From NCBI RefSeq assembly GCF_003952725.1, contig NZ_CP032509.1, positions 3,248,001 to 3,312,000 of the forward strand: 64,000 nt of DNA, read 5' to 3'. This stretch comes from Georhizobium profundi (GTDB taxonomy: Bacteria > Pseudomonadota > Alphaproteobacteria > Rhizobiales > Rhizobiaceae). This document shows positions 25,843 through 33,521 of this stretch, piece by piece (the first letter of the stretch is position 1; each line of letters starts with the position of its first letter). The position numbers and the translations under genes are program-made. Below the pieces are notes generated by a model. The model made no database searches and had not been told where the DNA came from. It saw only the letters and a list, made by a program, of their open reading frames with translations.

Positions 25843-28038
25843 ATGGCGCGGAGGAAGAGCGAATTCGGACCGAACCTCGGGAGTATCCTTCAGGGCGCCC
25901 CCGCTGCGCTGGTCCGGCAGTTTCTCGCCAGCTTCAAACGGCCCGACGACACTCTTCTCGCTCCGCCGGAAATCACTGAGGGCACGACCGATGATCAGGG
26001 CAAGGCAGCGCTGAGTGCGTACCTGCGTTCGGAGGACAAGGAAATCATCGGGCTACTTGAGGGCATCGCTGGCGCTCTGCTCGACATGGGCCAGGACAAG
26101 GGAGCGACCTCACTCGATACGGTTGCGGGGCAACGGCTGCAGAATGTCGACTACGACCAGTATGAGTCCCAGCCTGACTTGCTGTGCAAGAGCATCTGGA
26201 TGCGCACGGTCTTCCCGATGCACTTTCACGACGCCCAGAGCTTCTATGCCGCGCGGCGCTATCGGGAACGGCGGACGTACTACACATGCTGCGAGGTGGA
26301 CTTCGACCACGCTTCTGTTGCCGACACAGACGGAATTCCTGACGAGAAGCTCTGTGACGCTGTTCAGGAAGCTCTGGGACTGAAGGGCAAGGTCACCGCG
26401 TCCGTCCTCGAATTGCCCGAGACCGCCAACTATCCGCCGTCCTTCATGGTCGCCCTGCGCCATCCCGGGCCCCTGTCGAGTATCGACAATCATCGCGAGG
26501 AAGGGGGCTGGACCGTCCATTACTACAGGCCCTCGCATGAGGCTGTCCTGATCTACACACCCCAGCTGAAGAAAATCGAGGTCGCGTCTGCCAGCAGCGA
26601 CGTTCGCGAAAAGACCTCTAAGGTCTTCGCGGAGGTCGTTCTAGGGCGCCCGCCGTCGGCCAAGCCGTTGACCCGCCGGGAATTCAACCTCGAACGCTTC
26701 AGGTCTTCCTTCGATCTGGATTGTCCGGATCTCGAGGACGTCGAGATCACGATGGCGGCGGTAGTCGAGGCCGAGGTCCGCCTCGGCTCGTGGGGCCGAA
26801 GACTGAACATCAAGGTGACCATAAAGGACAAGATGGAGGACGTTGTCCGGAAATACGTCTCCAATTCAGCGACCCTGATCCGGAGTTTCGGCTTCACAAA
26901 AGTCGCCATCGCAATTGGTTACACCCGTCGATCGGACGGAAAGGAGGGAACCTTCCGGGTCTCGATCTCGGATGGCAGTAGTTCGGACGTGCAGAGCATG
27001 CGCGATCCGTTCCTTCGGGACCTCGGGTTCCGACTGCTCGAACACTGGGGTCTTACGCAGAACCTGCGGACACTCACCGATCAGGAACGGGCGCAGTGGT
27101 TCGGCTTTCTTCTGTCGCTGTACGACCTGCCCGGCGACACTGTTGCAGGTGCGTTCTTCAACTCCGCGGGCGTCGATCCAGCCCGCCTGGTGAGTGCGAG
27201 ATTGATTGCCCGCAAAGGGCGGCAGGTGATTGGGCTCGCCGAGGATGACGATGAGGTTGTCGAAGTTGAGCAGCAAACGGGTCCGGAGCCAGGGACGGTT
27301 CGACAAACCGGTTCCTTTGGAGAGGCGGATGGATTGCGTCTCGACACCAAGGCGATCGAGTACGGGATCGATCGAGCATGGCTCGCCGAAACCATCCTCA
27401 AGGCGATAGCTGGCTCTCTCGGCATCAGGAACATCGAAACCATCAACGAGTTCCTCGTCTCGCTTGGGCCGATGGCACTGGGTGAGCGAAAGGTCCCACT
27501 TTACCTGGCGCGCCGCCTTGCCGATCTGAAAGCCCGCGAGAGTGTGGAGACTGCGCTTCGGTCGCGGCATACGGCGGGCCCCGGTCTCGTACTCGCCGTT
27601 TCCGATGAGCCGCCGCAATTCCTCGGGCCGAACGTCGTTATCGCGCTGCGAGACCTGCTGCTGAACGACGGAAGCCTCGGCGATCTGGACCGAGAGGAAA
27701 TGGCCCGGCGCTTCGAGGCAAACCGAACGCTGGCGACCTCTGCGCAAGTCGCTCAGGTTGTGCGACACACGCCTCGCTCTGCGACGCTCATCATCCCTGG
27801 TCTCGAGCCGCTCACGCTCGACGGCGTGGGCCAGATCCAACTCTTCGAAAGCCTTGTTGAAGCGGCGACCGATGGCACAGGCCAGCGGCTGACCAAGGTC
27901 CTGATGGACGGGATGGGGTCCGACAATCCCAGACAGCTGTTCTCTTCCGGCGCATGGGCGAAGGCGCATCCGACTTACATCCGGCACGGCTCGAGCAATC
28001 GCTATTGGCGTCTCGGCGAGGCGACCGACAACGCGTGA
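25843..28038 (+). CDS. Orphan 731-residue protein of the accessory island
   Basis: I do not recognise this protein. It begins at an ATG with GAGGTGAG just upstream. It has no signal peptide or membrane segment and no Walker, HxH or PD-(D/E)XK motif that I can see. The N-terminal third is helical, a CC pair follows TYYTCCEVDFDH near residues 145-155, and the middle (about residues 290-400) looks like an alternating alpha/beta domain with KVAIAIGYTR and FRVSISDGSSSD. An acidic linker (DDDEVVEVEQQ) near residue 470 separates a helical C-terminal half. Base composition is lower in GC than the prophage that follows. It stands alone between a recombinase cassette and the prophage, next to a restriction system, so a defence or mobile-element role is possible but unproven. 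Confidence 0.72.
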   Translation: MARRKSEFGPNLGSILQGAPAALVRQFLASFKRPDDTLLAPPEITEGTTDDQGKAALSAYLRSEDKEIIGLLEGIAGALLDMGQDKGATSLDTVAGQRLQNVDYDQYESQPDLLCKSIWMRTVFPMHFHDAQSFYAARRYRERRTYYTCCEVDFDHASVADTDGIPDEKLCDAVQEALGLKGKVTASVLELPETANYPPSFMVALRHPGPLSSIDNHREEGGWTVHYYRPSHEAVLIYTPQLKKIEVASASSDVREKTSKVFAEVVLGRPPSAKPLTRREFNLERFRSSFDLDCPDLEDVEITMAAVVEAEVRLGSWGRRLNIKVTIKDKMEDVVRKYVSNSATLIRSFGFTKVAIAIGYTRRSDGKEGTFRVSISDGSSSDVQSMRDPFLRDLGFRLLEHWGLTQNLRTLTDQERAQWFGFLLSLYDLPGDTVAGAFFNSAGVDPARLVSARLIARKGRQVIGLAEDDDEVVEVEQQTGPEPGTVRQTGSFGEADGLRLDTKAIEYGIDRAWLAETILKAIAGSLGIRNIETINEFLVSLGPMALGERKVPLYLARRLADLKARESVETALRSRHTAGPGLVLAVSDEPPQFLGPNVVIALRDLLLNDGSLGDLDREEMARRFEANRTLATSAQVAQVVRHTPRSATLIIPGLEPLTLDGVGQIQLFESLVEAATDGTGQRLTKVLMDGMGSDNPRQLFSSGAWAKAHPTYIRHGSSNRYWRLGEATDNA

Positions 28039-28122
28039 TCTAGAGTTCATCTAGGGTTTCGGGCGGGACGGTCTAACAAACCGCTGATTATTGGAAGGGC
28101 TCCACATCAGAGGAGCACTTCC

Positions 28123-28368
28123 ATGCCGACTCCCTTTCCCTCGCGCCAGGCAGCCCCGACGAGCTGGGCCGGCGCCGCGACGACCAAACCCACCACCTCC
28201 AACTCGGAATGGCGCTGCACGCGCTGTGAAAAGCTGCTCGGCCTCTGCCGGGACGGCCGGATGCACCTGCGCTTCGCGCGGGGGCACGAGTATCTCGTGG
28301 GCTTCCCGGTGCAGGCCACCTGCCGCGGCTGCGGCTCGCTGAACAACGCGACCGCACCCGCGCGCTGA
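28123..28368 (+). CDS. Com-like zinc-finger protein
   Basis: An 81-residue protein with a zinc-finger pattern WRCTRCEKLL near residues 30-39 and CRGCGSLN near residues 67-74, the arrangement of Mu Com and relatives. Com in phage Mu is a translational activator of the DNA-modification gene mom. Here the spacer between the two Cys pairs is longer, with a GHEYLVGF segment. A GAGGAG ribosome-binding site precedes the ATG. No mom-like gene is recognisable nearby, so the target is unknown. It is the first recognisable prophage gene. Confidence 0.68.
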   Translation: MPTPFPSRQAAPTSWAGAATTKPTTSNSEWRCTRCEKLLGLCRDGRMHLRFARGHEYLVGFPVQATCRGCGSLNNATAPAR

Positions 28369-28439
28369 CGCGCGCATTCACCCAACCCCCTGAAATCGCA
28401 GAGACGCGCGACGTCCTGACCTGGCCACGAGAAGGCGCC

Positions 28440-28466
28440 GGACGCCTGGCCGCAAGGCAGGCGTCC
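28440..28466. repeat. Strong hairpin directly before the sigma-like gene
   Basis: The arms GGACGCCTG (28440-28448) and CAGGCGTCC (28458-28466) are perfect complements. The loop can add CC-GCAA-GG with a GCAA tetraloop. It ends 1 base before the ATG at 28468, so it is either a transcription attenuator or a structure that would hide that start codon. There is no T-run after it. Confidence 0.6.
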
Positions 28467-28467
28467 G

Positions 28468-29190
28468 ATGTCCTTCGCGTGGCACGAGATCCGTGATCAC
28501 CTCATGCACTCATCCTCCAACCTTCACTTCCAGCGCAGTTTCGACGCCGTGAGGCGTGCGCAGGCCGCCCTCGCACCGTTCCAGGATCCGGCGGCTTTGC
28601 TGGACGGGCTGCACCGCACGCCCGGCGATCCGGCCCGGAAGAACGTGATCCTCTCCGCGCTGGTCGGGGCGGCGCAGGGTGACGGGCCCGCGTCCGACTG
28701 TGCCCTGACGCTGCTGTTGCTGGCGCTCTGGCCCGGCCTCGACGCCATCCGTCGCCGGTCGCTCTGGCGCAGGCTCGGCACCGCCGACGAAGTCGCGTCC
28801 GACGTACTGGCGCGCACCACCGAGGCTGTCCGCGGTCTCGACCTCGGGCGCGTCAACTGGATTGCGGCCACGGTGCTGCGCAACGTCGAGCGCGACATGA
28901 TCCGCGTGCGCCAGCGCGACCAGGCACGCGAACATCTCGCCAGCATCGCTGATCCCGACGAGGTGGCGGACAGCGGCGACAGCGGGATCGGCGCAACCGG
29001 GTACGCACGGCTGAACGGCGCCGTGAGGAAGCTGCTCGGCGATGACGCCCTGCTGGTGATCCGCGTGGCGATCGAGGGTTTTTCGCAGGCCGAGGTCGCC
29101 GTCGATCTGGGCCTTACCGAAGCCGCCGCCCGCAAGCGGTACCAGCGCGCGATGCGCCGGCTGCACGACGCCCTCGAGGAAATCCCCTGA
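28468..29190 (+). CDS. Sigma-70-like regulatory protein
   Basis: The C-terminus of this 240-residue protein has a sigma region 4-like HTH: FSQAEVAVDLGLTEAAARKRYQ split around residues 208-230, followed by a basic helix. The middle (ADEVASDVLARTTEAV...NWIAATVLRNVERD) resembles a region 2-like helical segment of ECF-type factors. It may direct phage gene expression. A start at 28504 (MHSSSNLHF) is possible, because the hairpin at 28440-28466 leaves no room for a ribosome-binding site before 28468. Confidence 0.62.
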   Translation: MSFAWHEIRDHLMHSSSNLHFQRSFDAVRRAQAALAPFQDPAALLDGLHRTPGDPARKNVILSALVGAAQGDGPASDCALTLLLLALWPGLDAIRRRSLWRRLGTADEVASDVLARTTEAVRGLDLGRVNWIAATVLRNVERDMIRVRQRDQAREHLASIADPDEVADSGDSGIGATGYARLNGAVRKLLGDDALLVIRVAIEGFSQAEVAVDLGLTEAAARKRYQRAMRRLHDALEEIP

Positions 29191-29195
29191 ACCGA

Positions 29196-29274
29196 TGTCC
29201 CGATCCGGTCCCGCCGGTGGCTTTTCCCATTCGAGCGCCCCGAGCGCCTTCCCTCCAACCGAAAGCAGACACGC
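29196..29274 (+). repeat. Leader copy A (duplicated ~80-nt untranslated leader)
   Basis: This leader starts with TGTCCCGATCCGGTC (29196-29210), identical to 30700-30714. It continues with similar blocks (GCCGG, GTGGCTTT, CCTCCAAC-GAAAG) right up to the ATG at 29275. The copies are about 79 and 81 nt long. A CCGG-loop-CCGG mini-hairpin is present in both. It probably carries a shared regulatory or translation signal for early phage genes. Confidence 0.6.
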
Positions 29275-29469
29275 ATGAACCGCACTGCCGATCTGTCGCT
29301 CGAGGATTTCAGGCGTCTTCCGGGGCTCTATCGCCGCTGGGAGCTGACCGAGGTCTGCGAGCCCAACCGCAACTATCAGATCGAGGACGCCGGCACCCAC
29401 GCCGACGGGACGCCGCTACTGGCGATCTACGTCGCCGAGCCCGCGCCCGACGCCCGCGAGGCCGCCTGA
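29275..29469 (+). CDS. Small phage protein of unknown function
   Basis: A 64-residue acidic protein, beginning MNRTADLSLEDFRRLPG, with no recognised domain. A weak GAAAGCAG ribosome-binding site precedes the ATG, within the duplicated leader. Its stop abuts the next frame. The position between the sigma-like gene and the Sak4 gene indicates an early phage gene. Confidence 0.6.
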   Translation: MNRTADLSLEDFRRLPGLYRRWELTEVCEPNRNYQIEDAGTHADGTPLLAIYVAEPAPDAREAA

Positions 29470-29507
29470 TGCGCCTCCTCGATCACCTCATCTCACGGAG
29501 AACTGCC

Positions 29508-29804
29508 ATGCCGGACCAGCCGGACGACATCACCCGTCTTCGAAAGGTGAACTACGCCCTCGAAGATCTCCCCGAAACCATCGTCTTCCCCCAGCGCCCC
29601 GGCGACGAGCCCCGCGAGCCGCTGCCGGTCGTCGAGGCCACCGTCGACGAGATCGCCTTCGCGATCGTGGAAGCGGAGCGTGAGAGCACGGCCGCCTACC
29701 GCCGCGCCGACGCGCTGAAGCGGCTCTACAAGCTCGCCCGCGAGGCGGGGTGCATCGGCGCAGATCGCGCCGCCACGGCGGTGATGAAGAAGGAGGGCCA
29801 GTGA
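29508..29804 (+). CDS. Small phage protein of unknown function, upstream of sak4
   Basis: A 98-residue protein. The ATG at 29508 has GGAG at 29497-29500; an ATG at 29469 in the same frame has no such site. The C-terminal half is helical and basic (AYRRADALKRLYKLAREAG). Its stop overlaps the ATG of the Sak4-like gene (TGATG at 29802), so they are coupled, which suggests a recombination accessory role. Confidence 0.62.
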   Translation: MPDQPDDITRLRKVNYALEDLPETIVFPQRPGDEPREPLPVVEATVDEIAFAIVEAERESTAAYRRADALKRLYKLAREAGCIGADRAATAVMKKEGQ

Positions 29805-30679
29805 TGGCCCTTCCCATCATCAGCGCCGACGAACGGCTCGCGCAGCGCAAGGGGATCAAGGGCGTCATCTTCGGCCGATCCGGCATCGGCAAGACCAGCC
29901 TGCTCTGGACGCTGAACGCCTCGACTACGCTCTTCCTCGACCTCGAGGCCGGGGATCTGGCGGTCGAGGGGCTGGAGATCGACACGCTCCGGCCCCGCAC
30001 CTGGAAGGAGTGCCGCGACTTCGCGGTGTTCATCGGCGGGCCAAACCCGGCGCTGCGCGACGAGCAGCCCTACAGCGAGGCGCATTTCGACGAGGTCTGC
30101 GGGCGCTACGGCGATCCCACGGTGATCGGGAAATACGAGACCGTCTTCATCGACTCGATCACCGTGGCCGGGCGGCTCTGCTTCCAGTGGTGCCGCGGCC
30201 AGCCCGAGGCGTTCTCCGAGAAGACCGGCAAGCCAGATATCCGCGGCGCCTACGGCCTGCACGGCCGCGAAATGATCGGGTGGCTGACCCATCTGCAACA
30301 CACGCGCGGCAAGCATGTCTGGTTCGTGGGCATCCTTGACGAGAAGCTCGACGACTTCAATCGCAAGGTCTTTCAGCCGCAAATCGACGGCTCGAAGACC
30401 GGACTCGAGCTGCCCGGGATCGTCGATCAGGTCATCACCATGGCCGACATCGCCGATGCCAACGGCCAGCCGCAGCGCGCGTTCGTCTGCCAGACGCTGA
30501 ACCCCTGGGGCTATCCCGCCAAGGACCGCTCCGGTCGCCTCGACAGGGTCGAGGTCCCGCATCTCGGACGGCTGATGGAGAAGATCCAGCGCCCCGCGGC
30601 GCCTGCCTCCGAACGCCTGACCTGGCCGCCGGTGACCCCGGCCGATCCCGCGCCCGCGCAGGAGCCCGGACATGGCTGA
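29804..30679 (+). CDS. Sak4-like phage ATPase (single-strand annealing recombination)
   Basis: This 291-residue RecA-fold ATPase has Walker A GRSGIGKT (residues 24-31) and a Walker B-like strand VFIDSI. It resembles phage nucleotide-binding/Sak4 proteins, which act in homologous recombination together with a single-strand DNA-binding protein. The start at 29804 overlaps the upstream stop. The next gene is a candidate ssDNA-binding protein, which supports the assignment. Confidence 0.78.
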   Translation: MALPIISADERLAQRKGIKGVIFGRSGIGKTSLLWTLNASTTLFLDLEAGDLAVEGLEIDTLRPRTWKECRDFAVFIGGPNPALRDEQPYSEAHFDEVCGRYGDPTVIGKYETVFIDSITVAGRLCFQWCRGQPEAFSEKTGKPDIRGAYGLHGREMIGWLTHLQHTRGKHVWFVGILDEKLDDFNRKVFQPQIDGSKTGLELPGIVDQVITMADIADANGQPQRAFVCQTLNPWGYPAKDRSGRLDRVEVPHLGRLMEKIQRPAAPASERLTWPPVTPADPAPAQEPGHG

Positions 30680-30699
30680 GCGCATCTCGCCATGCCTGG

Positions 30700-30780
30700 T
30701 GTCCCGATCCGGTCGCCGGGGTGGCTTTCCCCTTCTGACGCCGCTGCGCGTCCCATCCTCCAACTGAAAGGAGCCGCGTA
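30700..30780 (+). repeat. Leader copy B (duplicated ~80-nt untranslated leader)
   Basis: This is the second copy of the leader seen at 29196-29274. The 15 bases TGTCCCGATCCGGTC (30700-30714) are identical and the rest is similar up to the ATG at 30781. Here the ribosome-binding site is a better AAAGGAG. It precedes the candidate ssDNA-binding protein. Confidence 0.6.
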
Positions 30781-31404
30781 ATGTCCGGACCCTGGAACGA
30801 CTTCAACTCCGCCCAATCCAACACCAACGTCATCCCGAAGGGCACGCTCGCCAAGGTGCGCCTGACGCTCCGCCCCGGCGGCTTCGACGACCCGTCGCAG
30901 GGCTGGACCGGCGGGTGGGCGCGCCGCGCCACGACCGGCGCCGTCTATCTCGACGCCGAATACACCGTCCTCGAAGGGCCCTATGCGCGGCGCAAGATCT
31001 GGTCGCTGATCGGCCTCTACAGCCCCAAGGGCCCCGACTGGGCCAACATGGGCCGCGGCCTGATCCGAGGCATCCTCAATTCGGCGCGCGGCGTGTCGGA
31101 CAAGGACAACTCGCCGGAGGCGCAGGCGCGCCGCCGCATCAACGGCTTCGGCGATCTCGACGGCGTCGAGTTCATCGCCCGCATCGACATCGGCACCGAC
31201 ACAAACGGCGAGGACAAGAACGAAATCCGCGCTGCCGTCACGCCCGATCATCGCGACTACGCCGCGCTGATGGGCACGGTCGCACCGCAGTTCGCCACCG
31301 CCCCGGCGCAGGGCCACGCCCCCCAGCAGTCCGCCACGGCCACTCAGCCCAGCCAGCCCGCGTCCGCCCCCGGCGCCGCCGGTCGGCCGAGCTGGGCGCA
31401 GTAA
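30781..31404 (+). CDS. Phage protein, candidate single-stranded DNA-binding protein
   Basis: A 207-residue protein with a beta-rich N-terminal half and a disordered C-terminal tail rich in A, P, Q and T, ending in GRPSWAQ. This is an OB-fold-like layout with a flexible tail typical of single-strand DNA-binding proteins. No sequence motif proves it. The location directly after the Sak4-like ATPase and before the helicase supports a replication/recombination role. A good AAAGGAG site precedes the ATG. Confidence 0.45.
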   Translation: MSGPWNDFNSAQSNTNVIPKGTLAKVRLTLRPGGFDDPSQGWTGGWARRATTGAVYLDAEYTVLEGPYARRKIWSLIGLYSPKGPDWANMGRGLIRGILNSARGVSDKDNSPEAQARRRINGFGDLDGVEFIARIDIGTDTNGEDKNEIRAAVTPDHRDYAALMGTVAPQFATAPAQGHAPQQSATATQPSQPASAPGAAGRPSWAQ

Positions 31405-31418
31405 GGGGGAGACCGGCC

Positions 31419-33107
31419 ATGCGCCTGCGCCCCCGCCAGAAGACCTTCGTCGAGCGCAGCGTTGCTGCGCTCGCTTCCCGCGGCAACACGCTGGGCGTGG
31501 CGCCCACCGGTGCGGGCAAGACCATCATGCTCTCGGCGGTCACCGGCGAGATGATCGGCGACGGCGCGAAGGCCTGCGTGCTGGCCCATCGCGACGAGTT
31601 GACGGCGCAGAACCGCGCCAAGTTCCAGCGCGTGGTGCCGGGCGTCGCCACTTCGGTGATCGACGCCACGGAGAAATCCTGGGGCGGCAAGGTCGCCTTC
31701 GCCATGGTGCCGACGCTGGCGCGGGCTTCGAACCTCGCCGACATGCCGCGCCTCGACCTGCTGGTCGTGGATGAGGCGCACCATGCCGTCGCCGACAGCT
31801 ACCGCCGCATCATCGACCGCGTGCGCGAGGCCAATCCCGACGCCCGCATCTTCGGGGTCACGGCGACGCCGAACCGGGGCGACAGGAAGGGCCTGCGCGA
31901 GGTCTTCGACAATGTCGCCGACCAGGTGCGGCTGGGCGAGTTGATCGCCTCGGGCCATCTCGTGCCGCCCCGCACCTTCGTCATCGACGTGGGCGTGCAG
32001 GACGAACTGCGCTCGGTCCGCAAGACCATGTCGGATTTCGACATGGCGGAGGTGGCGGGCATCATGGACCGCGCCCCCGTCACCGACGAGGTGATCCGCC
32101 ACTGGAAGGAAAAGGCGGGCGACCGGCAGACCGTGGTGTTCTGCTCCACCGTCGCCCATGCCGAACACGTCACCGACGCGTTCAGGGCGGCGGGCGTTTC
32201 CGCCGCGCTGATCCACGGCGATCTTGCGGCCGAGACGCGCAAGGCGATCCTCGCCGACTACGCGGCGGGCGGCATCCGCGTCGTGGTCAACGTGGCGGTG
32301 CTGACCGAGGGCTGGGACCACCCGCCCACCTCCTGCGTCGTGCTGCTGCGGCCCAGCTCCTACAAGTCCACCATGATCCAGATGGTCGGGCGCGGCCTGC
32401 GCACCGTCGATCCCGAGGAACACCCCGGCATCGTGAAGACCGATTGCGTCGTGCTGGATTTCGGGACGTCGAGCCTGATCCACGGCACGCTGGAACAGGA
32501 TGTCGATCTCGACGGCAAGACCGAAACCGGCGAAGCGCCGACCAAGACCTGTCCTGCCTGCGAGGCGGAGATCCCCCTGGCCGCCACCGAATGCCCGCTC
32601 TGCGGTGAGGCGTTCCCCCGCGAGGATCTGGATGCGGGCGAAGGCGGGGCCGCCGCGCCGCTCTCGGGCTTCATGATGACCGAGATCGACCTGCTGAAGC
32701 GGTCCAGCTTTGCGTGGGTCGACCTCTACGGCACGGACGACGCGCTGATGGCCACGGGCTTCGAAGCCTGGGGCGGCATCTTCTGGCTGGACGGGGTCTG
32801 GTACGCCATCGGCGGGGCCAAAGGCGAACGCCCGCATCTGCTGGGCGTGGGCGAACGCACGGTCTGCCTCGCGCAGGCCGACGACTGGCTGAACACTCAC
32901 GAGACCGACGAGAGCGCCTTCAAGACCCGCTCGTGGTTGCGCCAGCCGCCGACCGAAAAGCAGCTTCAGTATCTGCCGCCCGAGTGCCGCCATGACTTCG
33001 GCCTGACGCGCTATCGCGCCTCGGCGCTGATGACCTTCGGCTTCAACAAGCGCGCCATCCGCCAGCTGATCGACACGGCCGCCCGGCCCGAACGGAGGGC
33101 GGCATGA
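31419..33107 (+). CDS. DEAD/DEAH-box superfamily 2 helicase
   Basis: The 562-residue helicase has Walker A APTGAGKT (about residues 28-35), DEAHH for motif II, TATPNRGD for motif III, and the C-terminal motifs VVNVAVLTEGWDHP and QMVGRGLRT. A zinc-ribbon-like CPACE...CPLCG lies near residues 380-395. The ATG at 31419 follows a GGGGGAG site. It probably unwinds DNA in phage replication or recombination, RadD/SSL2-like in outline. It overlaps the next small gene's upstream region by an ATGA arrangement at 33104. Confidence 0.88.
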   Translation: MRLRPRQKTFVERSVAALASRGNTLGVAPTGAGKTIMLSAVTGEMIGDGAKACVLAHRDELTAQNRAKFQRVVPGVATSVIDATEKSWGGKVAFAMVPTLARASNLADMPRLDLLVVDEAHHAVADSYRRIIDRVREANPDARIFGVTATPNRGDRKGLREVFDNVADQVRLGELIASGHLVPPRTFVIDVGVQDELRSVRKTMSDFDMAEVAGIMDRAPVTDEVIRHWKEKAGDRQTVVFCSTVAHAEHVTDAFRAAGVSAALIHGDLAAETRKAILADYAAGGIRVVVNVAVLTEGWDHPPTSCVVLLRPSSYKSTMIQMVGRGLRTVDPEEHPGIVKTDCVVLDFGTSSLIHGTLEQDVDLDGKTETGEAPTKTCPACEAEIPLAATECPLCGEAFPREDLDAGEGGAAAPLSGFMMTEIDLLKRSSFAWVDLYGTDDALMATGFEAWGGIFWLDGVWYAIGGAKGERPHLLGVGERTVCLAQADDWLNTHETDESAFKTRSWLRQPPTEKQLQYLPPECRHDFGLTRYRASALMTFGFNKRAIRQLIDTAARPERRAA

Positions 33108-33110
33108 CCC

Positions 33111-33521
33111 ATGTCCACTTCCACCCCCATCCCGGCCGAGGACCGGCGGCGGCTCTGGCATCCGCGTGGAACGCTCTGTGCTGTCTGCCGGCAACCCACC
33201 CGTGGTTTTGGCTGGTTCGATCCGCACCGGTCGAAGCGGCCCCGGCCCTCGGTCTGGTTCTGCTCGATGCCCTGCCAGTCCTTCTGGACGCGCTTGGCGC
33301 GGGAGCGTTTCGCCATGGTTGACCTGACCGAGGAAGAGCGCGCTGCCGTCACCGCCACCATGAAGCGCGTGGCGCTGCTGATGGACGAGATCGGCTGGGC
33401 CACACCGCTTGCCGAGCTGACCGAGGCGCAGGTGCGCGCGCTGATCGAGGAAGCCGTCGAGGGCTTCCGCGAGGCCATGTCCGACATCGCCCGGGCGCAG
33501 ACGCCGGAGGTGCCGTTCTGA
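33111..33521 (+). CDS. DUF6511-like phage protein
   Basis: A 136-residue protein with an N-terminal zinc-binding pattern (CAVC, then FCSMPC) and a helical C-terminus, MVDLTEEERAAV...EEAVEGFREAM. This matches DUF6511-type proteins of alphaproteobacterial phages, as far as I recall the family. The function is unknown. It begins 3 bases after the helicase stop and overlaps the next ATG by one base, so it belongs to the early operon. Confidence 0.72.
   Translation: MSTSTPIPAEDRRRLWHPRGTLCAVCRQPTRGFGWFDPHRSKRPRPSVWFCSMPCQSFWTRLARERFAMVDLTEEERAAVTATMKRVALLMDEIGWATPLAELTEAQVRALIEEAVEGFREAMSDIARAQTPEVPF

Noticed and set aside
31344..33227. A 627-codon open frame on the minus strand
   Set aside because: Mirror frame of the helicase gene, rich in H, R and A, with no domain.
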